From NCBI GenBank assembly GCA_958299035.1, contig CATQJL010000001.1, positions 76,219,594 through 76,283,593 on the forward strand: 64,000 nucleotides of DNA, written 5' to 3'. The translations under genes and the position numbers were made by a program. Under the pieces are notes generated by a model that worked only from the letters and a program-made list of their open reading frames with translations, was not told where the DNA came from and made no database searches. This stretch comes from Cylicocyclus nassatus. Taxonomy: Eukaryota; Nematoda; Chromadorea; Rhabditida; Strongylidae. Shown here in pieces: positions 45,119-57,516 of the stretch. Each line of letters opens with the position of its first letter. The first letter of the stretch is position 1.

Positions 45119-45807
45119 TTAGGTTGAACCGAAAGTTCGTTCGCACCATTTTCAAAAAATCATAACTTCTTTCCATCACGACGATTTTGCGCAGTTTAAG
45201 TTTTATTAGAAGTTTCCAATAGTCCCCTGTCGACTTTCCAGCATGTTCCGGTTGCAGAGATAAAAATGAAAGAACGAAAACATCCGAAATTCGGAATTTT
45301 TGAGAAACAATTTTAAAAATCTAGAAACTACGCGATAAAATCCAGAAAGGCCATAATCCTAATTTTTCTTATATTTGATTACTAGCTGAGTTAAGTTTCT
45401 GCTGGTCGAGCTCTTCTTTCAAAAGTTATGATTTTTTGAAAAAAAAATGCCGAAAAATCAATTTCTTAGGAATTCTTAGAAAAGTGATTTTTCGGAATTT
45501 TTTTCAAAAAACCATAACTTTTGAAAGAAGAGCCATATACAAGAGAAATTAGGATATTGACTTCTCTGGATTTTATCGCGCAGTTTCTAGATTTTTGGAA
45601 TTGTTTCTCAAAAATTCCGAATTTCGGATGTTTTCGTTCTTTCATTTTTATCTCCGCAATATGAACATGCCGGAAAGAAACCAGGGGACCATTGAAAACT
45701 AGATGCTTTACGCTTTCCAACAAAACTTAAATTGCTCAAAATCGTCGTGACGGAAAGAAGTTATGATTTTTTGAAAATGGTGCGAACGAACTTTCAGTTC
45801 AACCTAA
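45119..45807. mobile_element. Foldback array element 1, 689 nt
   Basis: Starts TTAGGTTGAACCGAAAGTTC and ends with its mirror GAACTTTCAGTTCAACCTAA; TA on both sides. Both arms carry CATAACTTCTTTCC / GAAAGAAGTTATG and an ATCCAGA-rich centre. Mariner-type terminus, no transposase. Confidence 0.9.
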
Positions 45808-45811
45808 TATA

Positions 45812-46757
45812 TTAGGTTGATTCATAATTAATGCACGTTTTGAATTTCAACCGCAGTAAGTCATACACTTTTCATTCTTATATAGGCTTCAAAGTACCAT
45901 TGGATAGAGCAAAGCAAGCTCTACAAGATGGCGCTCATGCCTTTGCGCCGTGCTCAATCCACGGAGAGTTCGAACTCAAAATCTAAAGATTTCCAAATGC
46001 CCAAAAAATCAAAAAAAAATCAGATCTTCGTCCAAATAATTTCTACGGACCTCCCACTTGCTCACATCAATACTATCGCTATCTGATATCCATATGTGCG
46101 ATTGCCGTATTTTTCCCTTGACTAGAAACTGAGATAACGAAAATTTCCCTGATTTTCTCAAAGCAATGCTGAGCCGTTTTTGCACATGTAGTTCTATACT
46201 ACAAGCCTAGGTAAGTATAACTGTAGATTTTCAGCCCATTCCAAGCGGTAGTTTTCGAAAAATAACGAATTCGGATTTTTTCGTTTCAGTTTCAGTGCTA
46301 AAATCGACATTTCTCGAAAAGTACCGCTCGAAATAGGCTGAAAACCTACAGTTGTGCTTACCTGGGCTTGTACTATAGAACTACATATGTAAAAACGGCT
46401 CAGCAGCTTTGAGAAAAACAGGGAAATTTTCGTTTTCTTAGTTTCTAGTCAAGGAAAAAATAGGGCAATCGCACATATGGATATCAGATATCGATAGTAT
46501 TGATGTGAGCGAGTGGGAGGTCCGTAGAAATTATTTGGACGAAGATCTGATTTTTTTCGATTTTTTGGGCATTTGGAAATCTTTAGATTTTGAGTTCGAA
46601 CTCTCCGTGGATTGAGCATGGCGCAAAGGCATGAGCGCCATCTTGTAGAGCTTGCTTTGCTCTATCCAATGGTAATTAGAAGCCTATGTAAGAATGAAAA
46701 GTGTATGACTTATTGCGGTTGAAATTCAAAACGTGCATTAATTATGAATCAACCTAA
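45812..46757. mobile_element. Foldback array element 2, 946 nt
   Basis: Ends TTAGGTTGATTCATAATTAA and TTAATTATGAATCAACCTAA, flanked by TA. Joined to element 1 through CCTAATATATTAGG. Arms share ATGCACGTTTTGAATTTCAA and a GATGGCGCTCATGCC/GGCATGAGCGCCATC block. Confidence 0.92.
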
Positions 46758-46774
46758 TATATAATATATATATA

Positions 46775-47744
46775 TTAGGTTGGTCCGAAAGTTCTTGCGC
46801 ATCATTTTCAAAAAACCATAACTTCCTTGCCACTCGATGGATTTCGTTGAAATTATATACGTTCGAAAGAAGAATCCATGCTCTTTACACCTCTTCCTTC
46901 GCCATGAATTACTTTGAAAAACTTCGAGAGTTACAAGCAATTGAAGGAAATCAGTCAAAAATAACATTTTTCGAGCTGGGTCACAAAAAATTCTGAAAGT
47001 ATTTTTATATGATAGAGAAAATTATGCTCATTACAATGGTACCTTTTACATGAATTAAAGCGAAAAAGATCGAGAGTTAGGGGCAAATAAAGAGAATTCC
47101 TTTAGTTTTGCAATTTTTGAGCATGTTCAAAAAAGCCCAAAAACGTCACAGAAAAGGCGAAAAAGTAATAAACATGGGTTTTGTGACCTTCCCTTTCTAG
47201 CTAAGGGATTTTTGTGCTAAGGGAGAGCAATTTTGTTTTTCGTGATTTTTTCCGATTTTCGGGCCTGCGTTTTTAACGAAAATAAAAATTGCTCCCGATT
47301 GGCACGATTTTCGCCCAGCTAGAAAGGGAAGGTCACAAAACCCATGCCCATGACTTTTTCGCCTTTTCTGTGACGTTTTCAAGCTTTTTTGATCATGCTC
47401 AAAAACTGCAAAAATGAAGAGATTTTCTTTATTTGCTTCGGACTCTCGATCCACTTCGTTTTAATTCATGCAAAAGGTACCATTGTAATGAGCATAATTT
47501 TCTCTATCGAATAAAAATACTTTCAGAATTTTTCGTGACCCAGCTCGAAAAATGCCAATCTTGACCGACTTCATTAAACTGCTTCTAACTCTTGAAGTTT
47601 TCAAAAGTTATTCATGATGGAGGTACTACTGTAAAGAGCATGGATTCCCCTTTCGAATGGATATAATTATAACGAAATTAATAGAATGGCAAGGAAGTTA
47701 TGATTTTTTGAAAATGATGCGCAAGAACTTTCGGACCAACCTAA
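46775..47744. mobile_element. Foldback array element 3, 970 nt
   Basis: Ends TTAGGTTGGTCCGAAAGTTC and GAACTTTCGGACCAACCTAA, TA flanks. Preceded by a short AT repeat (46758-46774). Arms contain CCTTCCCTTTCTAGCT and its mirror. Same length as element 4 and clearly paralogous inside. Confidence 0.92.
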
Positions 47745-47754
47745 TATATTTATA

Positions 47755-48724
47755 TTAGGTTGTCCTAAAAGTTCTTGCGCCGGATTTTCAAAAAAATCAT
47801 AACTTCCTTTTTTCCCAACGGTTTTTCTCAAAATTATTTTTGTATGAAAGAGGAAACCTTTTTCTTTATAGCGGTGCCTTTGCCATGAATTAGCTTCGGT
47901 AAGTTCAAGAGTCAAAAGCAATTGACGAAAATTAGTCAAGATCGACATTTTTCAAGCTGGATCACGAAAAATTATGGAAGTATTTTTTTATGATAGAGAA
48001 AATTTTGCACATTATAGTGGTACCTTTTTCATGAATTAAAACGAAGTAGATCGAGAGTTAGAAGCAAATAAACAGAATTTTTCACTTTTGCAATTTTTGA
48101 ACATACTCAAAAAAGCTTGAAAACGTCACAGAAAAGGCGAAAAAGTCATAAACATGAGTTTTGCGACCTTCCCTTTCTAGCTGAGCGAAATCGTGCCAAT
48201 CAGAAGCAATTTTAATTTTCGTGAAAAAAGCAGGCCCGAAAAATCCGAATAAATCACGAAAACCAAAATTGCTCCCGATTGGCACGATTTTCGTCCAGCT
48301 AGAAAGGGAAGGTCGCAAAACCCATGTTTATGACTTTTTCGCCTTTTCTGTGACGTTTTCAAGCTTTTTTGAGTATGTTCAAAAATTGCAAAAGTGAAAA
48401 ATTCTGTTTATTTGCTTCTAACTCTCGATCTACTTCGTTTTAATTTATGAAAAAGGTACCATTGTAATGTGCAAAGTTTTCTCTATCAAACAAAAATACT
48501 TCCAGAATTTTTCGTGATCTAGCTTGAAAAATGTCGATCTTGACTAATTTTCGTTAATTGCTTTTGACTCTTGAACTTACCAAAGCTAATTCACGGCAAA
48601 GGCACCGCTATAAAGAAAAAGGTTTCCTCTTTCATACAAAAATAATTTTGAGAAAAACCGTTGGGAAAAAAGGAAGTTATGATTTTTTTGAAAATCCGGC
48701 GCAAGAACTTTTGGGACAACCTAA
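47755..48724. mobile_element. Foldback array element 4, 970 nt
   Basis: Ends TTAGGTTGTCCTAAAAGTTC and GAACTTTTGGGACAACCTAA, TA flanks. Internal arms share GACGTCAC-free segments such as AGAAAAGGCGAAAAAGTCAT with element 3, showing common descent with diverged termini. Confidence 0.92.
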
Positions 48725-48728
48725 TATA

Positions 48729-49748
48729 TTAGGTCGTTTCAAAAGTAATTTCGCTTTTTTCAAACGGGCACCAGATTTGAAGGAACAAAGCTTTCTAAGA
48801 GATCTTAGAAGCATTCAATGCAGAATTTCATTCTCTTTCTAATGGTTATGAAATTGTTGCAAAACTGCCAATGAGCTTTCAGAAAATAACCAAAATCTGC
48901 GACCTGTGCTTTTTGAGATAGTCAAGTTTCACAATTTTTTAAAACTTTTATATCAACCCTCCGAAAAAGTACAAGTGACGCCTTTATAGAGCAAACCCTA
49001 CAGAATGCGAAACTACTTTTTTCTCCTTTCCATAGCTTGTCCTACATTTTTAACAGAATTTTAACTGATGCTACCGATTTCTATACTTGGGCAGCTAAAT
49101 CCTCATAGAACATCAAAAGAAGAGCAGCTCGCGCACTATTCGATGCAGCATTTTCTCCTCTTTCCAACAGGTGTTTTTTGTTTCAGATTCGTTTAGTTTC
49201 CGGGAGAAATCATCATAACTCATTTTTTTAGCGAGCCCCAGGCTGTACCCGAAAAAATTCGAAATTTGATATTTCGAACCCATAAACTCTCATTTGCTTT
49301 ATAAAATCAATATTAAGTCATATATCATCTTGAAAGCTTGAAATTCCGAGTAATTACTGATGTTTGATGCGACTGTGGTTGAGGTGGGCCTGCTAAAATC
49401 CGATGGTTCTGGTAAAAAATCTTTTAAAAAACTACGGCGAGCTACGAGAAAAAGAAAAAAGTAGTATTGTATTTTGTAAGGTTTACTCTACCGAATCTTT
49501 ACTTGAACTCCTTCTGAGGATTGTTTTGAAAGTTTTAAAAAATCGTGAAACTTGACCATCTAAAAAAGCATGGGTCGCAAATTTTGGTTATTTTCTGAAA
49601 GCTTATTGACTGTTTTGCAACATTATCATAACCATTAGAAAGAGAATGAAATTCTGCATCGAATGCTTCTAAGATCTCTTAGAAAGCTTTGTTCCTTCAA
49701 ATCTGGTGCCCGTTTGAAAAAAGCGAAATTACTTTTGAAACGACCTAA
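48729..49748. mobile_element. Foldback array element 5, 1020 nt
   Basis: Ends TTAGGTCGTTTCAAAAGTAA and TTACTTTTGAAACGACCTAA, TA flanks. Arms match along nearly their full length (CTAAGAGATCTTAGAAGCAT palindromic block near each end). Joined to elements 4 and 6 through CCTAATATATTAGG. Confidence 0.92.
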
Positions 49749-49752
49749 TATA

Positions 49753-50609
49753 TTAGGTTGAATCATAATTAATGCACGTTTTCTATACTTCAACTTTCAA
49801 CCGAGATAATTCTTTTTTGAAAAGACTTTTCTGAGCGCAATAAAAACCGCTGTAACCGTCAATTTAGTGGCTATAAAACAGATACTTTTGAATGACTGTA
49901 TCTATCACAAAAAAGATTTTCTGGCCTGAAGATTGCCAACAGCTTTTTTCAGAAGCTTCTATTTTGAGAGAGCATAACTTATGTTCAAATGAAGTAGGAT
50001 AAAGCAGACTTCACTCATCGTGTAGCCAAAGGTATCTTGAGCAGTAATGCCAAGTTTGGATTTTACGGAAATTTTTTGAAAGAAAATATCGCAAAAAAGT
50101 CGAAAGTACTCACTTTTATTGGCATCTCGGTGGATTCAAAAATTGGTCATTTTTGAAATTATTTCATTTTTCTCTGCTCGAAAGTGAGAAAACTCTAGCA
50201 CTTTTCTATCATCAAATGAACTAGGTCTACCCTTGCTAAATAGTGTAAAAGATCTGCAGTTGCCTGTTGCTTTGAAGTTTTATATGGCACGGAATCGCCG
50301 CGACGATCATTCAAGTTCGCAATTGAATTTATCAGCTCAGAATCTATGGAATATTTCGTTCAAATAGCATCTTGTAGCACAAAGTTTCCTTATCCTTACG
50401 CATATTTTTTGGAATTAATCCAGGTATTCCTCATGAATTTGGGGCAAAAAGATTGAAAAGCAAAAATGAGAATTCGTCTCTTTCATTTGAAGGCTAGAAA
50501 GGGCATGAATTGCTCTTTTCAATATGGTTTTAGCCATGCAAAAACATCGTGTTAGGAACACGTTATGATTTTTTGAAAATGGAGGGACAGAACTTTTGGA
50601 CCAACCTAA
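49753..50609. mobile_element. Foldback array element 6, 857 nt, with mismatched ends
   Basis: The left end TTAGGTTGAATCATAATTAA resembles element 2, while the right end (TTTTGGACCAACCTAA) resembles element 3. The interior is not a clear palindrome. It is either a chimera of two elements or two truncated elements joined. Confidence 0.75.
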
Positions 50610-52382
<1,773 letters not shown>

Positions 52383-53583
52383 TCATACAATAAACAGTCC
52401 TTCGAATTTGTAATTGCCTGCTAGTTTTTGATCTTTCAATAGAACATGACCGTGAATGTCAAATACTGTTATAAAGCTTTCTGTAATATCTCCAACTTCC
52501 TTGCTTTTCAACGCCACCATCAATTGGTCGTCTGTGCCAGGTATGAAGACAAAGGCCGAAAAGCCGCGTTTTGGAGTGAGATTGCCTATCGTGAATTTTT
52601 CAAACGTTGTAAAGGTGGGATCAGCGGTGATCAGGATGTTTGCCCCCCTAAATGTCTGCTTTTAGAGAATTAAGCTAAAATTGAGCTCACTTTACTTTGT
52701 TTCATCAGCTTTTCCATCGTATTTGGTTTTTGAAGCTTTTCGAGGGAGGAAAAACCATTTTTGATGAGTTTCAGACCACTGTACAGCTTCATGTGTAAGA
52801 TAGCCAGGAGCAGGATAACCAGCAAAATTTCGAACTTTTGTGAACTCATTTCTCCAGTCTATGTGCTGCACCTAAAAAGACTGGGACAGGTCTACTTCTC
52901 TTCTAATTGAAAATTTTTTCCATCACCTCTCCACTCTTTGTAATTGTTTTGATCCACATGTTGTCCTCATCCTGCAAGTAGATATTGCTTATAATTTCTA
53001 ATCACTTGCACTCCTTCATATTGCAAACTTACAAGAGCTTGCCCGCCCGCGTACAGTGTTGAGTTTTTCAATGTCAGCCACTCTATTTTCATGCCCTTTG
53101 TGGAGTTTCCAGGTCCAGAGCTGAGAATAACCCACGGTACTGCCTGAACATAAACCCCGAAGATTTTAAGATTATGTCTCATTGAATCATTAGCCGTTTC
53201 ATTAGCACCTTATCATTTTCGATTGCGAAGATGATTCCTGTTTTGTCATCAGGAGCTAGTATGTGACCGTCAAACTTCACTAAATCTGACATTTCCATGC
53301 CTCGTCCATTATAGCTGTATAACCTGAACACAGTAAATGCGGTTTTGGGTGGAAGATTACAAGAAAACGAGACGTACGACTTTATGTGAACATCAGAATT
53401 GCTCATCCACTTCACTTGCGCTTCTTGCCAATCAGGGCTCAAAAACAAAGTTCCCCTTCTTTTCACCGCTTCCCACTGATACGTCCCTATTCCCGCTTTT
53501 GTATCCGAATCGGTGATGACGATCAAGTCAAAAGCAATTGGATCCTTGGGCGTTTCAGCAATGAAGGGTGCACTTCTGGCAGC
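52383..53583 (-). CDS. Calcium-activated apyrase (soluble nucleotidase), copy 2; six exons, N-terminus not resolved
   Basis: Exons 53583-53378, 53323-53209, 53143-53033, 52971-52927, 52871-52696 and 52647-52383 join in frame to 305 residues. Exon lengths (206, 115, 111, 176, 265) and phases equal copy 1, except exon 4 (45 nt against 75). Family motifs are retained: [79 protein letters not shown] and terminal FEGLFIV. The reading frame is open throughout, so the gene is probably functional. It hydrolyses nucleotides with Ca2+ if it acts like characterised members. No signal peptide is found in the called exons; the conserved sequence just upstream (53584-53700) and the block at 56.7-57.1 kb may hold the missing 5' exons. 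A long antisense frame (52446-52673) is a shadow of exon 6. Confidence 0.9.
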
Positions 53584-56500
53584 CTGCAATATGACTGTTG
53601 TTCACTGTTTACCTGTAAAAGGTGTAAGACAGTCCGATATGGAGTAAAGCTCAAGCTTGGGACAAAGGCACTGCATAGTGCAATCAAATTTTATAGATAC
53701 GCCATTTCTTTCAATTTTTGAAAAAAACTTTCAAAAGCAGTAGTTTAGCAACAACATTGCGGAATTTTGATGAGCTAAGTTGCTTACATCCTGATTTGAA
53801 GAGCGAGTCCAGCGGACAACATGCTGTCCCACCACGTGCGCGCAAGCGGTCTCACACGTGGAGGCTCGCGATTTTTACTCCACTGTCGGTGGAAGCTTGC
53901 CGCTATGTTCTAACCATAAAAAACTCGCAACGTCTCTACGCTCTCCAACTTTAGGCAGGAGTCGCCCTTATTGCAAACGGAGGGCCTTGGGAGATGTTTC
54001 AGTTCGGATTACGCCAAGTAAGCAAAACATTGAGTAGAGACTCTCTGTTCTTTAAAATTATATAGACCAGTGGTCTTGATAGTTGTGTCCCATGCATCAT
54101 ACATCAAAATCCTCGCCTTAAAAAAATACCCTTTACTAAAAGACAATACGTCGTTCTAAAGTTATTGCTCTTTTCGTTCTATTTAAAACAAGCCTGTTAA
54201 CTTATGATTAACATTACAGGATATGTGGCAAAAAGCCTGCACTATTGATGTCGGTTAGGAAAAAGAGGTTCATACATGTTCGATTTTAGGTGTGCGCTGT
54301 TTAGAATAAGTCAATGAGCATTTGAGATTCCAAAAACCTGAATAACATTTGCACTTTTCTGATAAGTCTTACCTCATTTCGGTACCTATACACTCTCGCT
54401 CGCCCTAGTCCATGTTGTATCGCATCTGCAAAAAGCTGTTACATAATTGCTCCAGAACTTGGCATAGTTTCAAATGATTTTGATCAAAGCGTCAACGTTT
54501 GCTCTACACGTTTTACTCTCAGTCGAGTATCTGAGACTGAGAAAGCCAATACTTCAATCATCACATAAGACAGTTGTCATGTGATATTATCCAAACTTCC
54601 AGAAAATAAGTGTTTGGCAGTTAGGGAATAGGATTTCACTAAAAAAAGTACTACTGTGCAGGATTTTCTCTACTTGAGACCTCACTTTCCATATTGTGCA
54701 TTAGTATCAAACCCTCACAAAGATTTATTTGTATATTTGGAATTACAACTTTGTCCCTTTGTTCTCTCTGATATTTATCGTTGAGCCACACCCTTAGAGT
54801 CAATTTTTTCAGACTTTCAAGCATGTATTGTTTCCAGACATAAAGTCTACGTGAACGGCATCGTGGTAGTTGGTTTCTTTTTTTCAATGCACTCGATACC
54901 GCTCAAATCTCTATTCAAAAAATGCAACTGGCTCTCATCTATTAAGATGATCCAAAAGTAATGGAGCATCTTAATTTTTTGAACATTTTCAAGGTCTCTT
55001 TCTGATTAATTATGAACAATCAGCAATTTTAAGGTTCTTGTATAAAGTGACCTTCGCGGGTTATCCTGACAGCACCTTGCAGCACCTCACCCTCAATCCT
55101 TCGAGCGGCGCTTCGAGGGACTCGCAGACTTTTTTGAACGCCATCCAAATTCGTGCTGCTGTACTCGAAAGTCCCTAGACGAATAACATACAGCTAGAAA
55201 GAGCTTTTCAAACTCTTTCTAATGTGTACTTAAATGTACAGAGATTCTTCATCATTTCGTATAAAAGAGGCACTTTGTTCGAAAAATGTTCGACGCAGAT
55301 TTTCAGGCTAAAAATCATATTTTCCCATAATTTCCTGAAAATGAGAGAAGTCCAGATAAATTGCATATGTATGGATAGAACCTAAAGAGCTCTATCAGAT
55401 AACAGCTGTCAAGGGTAAACTCATTCGGTCACTTTGATGAGAGAGTTAATAATTTTCTCCTAATGCCCATTGCTATATCTCCTGTTTCAAAGCATTGACT
55501 ACTAGGCTATCCTGGATTTGGTGATAGTCCTCTCACGCATTGCTGCGCAGATATTTTGATAGGCTTACTTGTTTTATTGCGGCGGTGCTGCACAAAGTTC
55601 CAAATTACTCAAAGTGATGAGCTTTGATTTTGAGCGCTTATTAAATAACGCTATGTGAAAGTGCCCATCTATGGGCTTCGATCAGAAGGTTTTATTATGC
55701 ACTAACATCTGCTAAAACTTGGATTTCCAAATAGGTTTTCTGTTCGAAAAAACTGCATTTATTCTCTAGGTGTCCCATCACTTTTATATCACCCTGATAT
55801 TAGGCTGCTGGATAAGTTCTAACTGATTTTTTCGCCTCGTGTTCGAAGCAACCGTACTAAGAGATTTTCATTCTTGATGCGTTTTTATACCATTAGAAAG
55901 CGCTTTTCTTGCTCTTTCTAACACATCATATTTTGAAAAATATTCAATTTGACGAGATTGTAGGCCTATGATCCCCAGATGGTCGAGACACCTTTTCAGT
56001 TAAGAAAATGTTCTTGCGGGAAAACCTCCACAATATGTTCGCGAGTCAAGTCCTTGTATTGTGCACGGAATAAGGTTGAGACAATCCAGGTGTATGCACA
56101 AACTTACTTTCATTGAAAAAAACATCTTGCTAGTAAAATTTGTTGTTGAAGAACAATTATTACTACAGAAGTTCTACAAGCAATGACTTTCCGTGAATTA
56201 AAGGCCATCGATAAGTTCAGTGTTGAAGGTGCTAGAGGAAGCAAAAGCTAGCAGAGCCCGGCCACCAGTGACTTTTCACCCATCTCAGCAAATGTAAAAT
56301 TTTCATGATTTGAAAGTAGGCCTACATACATGTACTAAATCGAGGTTGAAAACCGGCTTCGTTTCCATTCCGTTAAAATTCTCTTGGCGCGAAGATCCTT
56401 TGGGTACCTTCAGGCCGTAGAGTAATCTTCGAGATTTTCTCTATCTACCCATAGCTACTCAATGTGCATGTCAGTTCTTATTAGGGAGCATGTCGTATCA

Positions 56501-56716
56501 AAAAAGACAAGTTTGGAACGCTGTGAATCTTAGATTCTTGCTTCTTCTTCAACAGGTTCGCTGCAAGAGCTAGTATTTCTCTGACAGCTTAAGAGCAGCT
56601 CAACACACAGAAACTAAGACTATGGGAAAAAGTTGATTTTGAAGGAAGTTATGTTCATTGAATTGGAAAATTCAAATCGGACAATGCAGCAGCCTGAAAT
56701 AGCAGCAAATAAAAAT
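53584..56716. other. Upstream of apyrase copy 2; degraded mariner-like ends
   Basis: 53584-53700 aligns with the region preceding apyrase exon 1 of copy 1. At 54944 (GATGATCCAAAAGTAATGGA) and 55770-55830 (GTGTCCCATCACTTTTATAT; TATTAGGCTGCTGGATAAGT) there are mariner-like terminal sequences without clear partners. Otherwise no gene recognised; short frames at 53718-53954 (+) and 54651-54887 (-) have no domain. Confidence 0.45.
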
Positions 56717-57160
56717 TCAAACAAACCTTCGTTTTGTGAGAAGACGCTGACAATCAAAACAGCCTAAAAAGTGCAGAAATTTTACTACATTATCTACATC
56801 TACCTCAACTATAAAACGTACCTCAATAATTAGTAGAGCCTGCATCTTTCCACAGAACTATCCGCTGCGGCGGACAGCTACGACAATAAAGCAGAATTTC
56901 TATTATTCTATCATTCTGTCGTAGCCTCATCACATGCTTCGCGATTTCGAAACGGAATGAGTCTTTGTTTCATCAGAGAGACGTCTCAAAAAGTGACAGG
57001 TGTAGCGATACTGTGCTTAGTGACTCCGCATTGATCCCCTAAATTAAAGTCTAAAAAACTAGTCCTCGGTTTTGTGTACCAAATTTGCAAGTGCTTTGCC
57101 AATGAAGCTAGCTTTACGTCCTGCAAAAGTAATCTAACCTTTTATGTTTCTGTAGCGTGC
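56717..57160 (-). promoter_or_regulatory. First-exon-like block (right arm of inverted duplication)
   Basis: Reverse complement matches 13320-13768 over most of its length (GGAAAGATGCA..CTCTACT, GAGTCACT, GCACTTTTTAGGCTGTTTTG, GAAGGTTTGTTTGAAT). The position of the left-arm ATG reads ACG here (56732-56730), followed by the same AAG|GTTTGT. On the minus strand it lies 3.1 kb upstream of apyrase copy 2. The ATG loss means that if it is a first exon, translation must start elsewhere. Confidence 0.45.
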
Positions 57161-57447
57161 GGAATAATCGAAATACCAAACATTGGAGGAGAAAGTGGCG
57201 TGGTGTTTAGGCGAGCTGTAAACGGGTAAGACCAAAGTTCGATCTTGCTCTCTGGCCAACCAAGCTCCGAGGATGGTAAGTCGATAGCAGAGTGACCTGG
57301 GAGAATGAAAGCACTGACTAGGTAGTCGGTTTGCCCTCGCATTGCAAAAGTTGCAACAGTTGCTTCTTTGTCTACGAAAAGGATGCAATGGGCAATTGCC
57401 CGCAGAGAGTCAAATCCTTTATCCTTTGTCGTATAGACAATGTGCAA
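57142..57447 (-). CDS. Exon-like open frame, unknown product
   Basis: A 100-residue frame without ATG, ending PHATET and stop. It includes DSLRAIAHCILFVDKEATVA, MRGQTDYLVSAFILPG and ELGWPESKIELWSYPF, a balanced, non-low-complexity composition that looks like real protein. The 5' boundary is unclear; it may begin at an intron acceptor. It lies on the same strand and upstream of apyrase copy 2. The corresponding left-arm sequence (about 13150-13320) is only weakly similar and not open. I do not recognise the family. It could be the last exon of a neighbouring gene. Confidence 0.35.
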   Translation of the reverse strand: MHIVYTTKDKGFDSLRAIAHCILFVDKEATVATFAMRGQTDYLVSAFILPGHSAIDLPSSELGWPESKIELWSYPFTARLNTTPLSPPMFGISIIPHATET

Positions 57448-57516
57448 TTAGTAGCAAAACAAGTAAATTGATTATGCTTTAATGAAACTGAATCCCTTTC
57501 CTTTCAACAAACTTTA

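Noticed and set aside
47197..48842. Frames of 60-94 residues inside the foldback array
   Set aside because: They recur as mirror pairs in both arms of the palindromes and have no transposase motif.
52446..52673. Plus-strand frame of 75 residues
   Set aside because: Antisense shadow of apyrase copy 2 exon 6. The same shadow occurs at apyrase copy 1.
53621..53640. A possible 29-nt intron just upstream of apyrase copy 2 exon 1 (GTAAACAG..TTGCAG)
   Set aside because: Too short for a nematode intron, and the copy 1 sequence lacks the donor.
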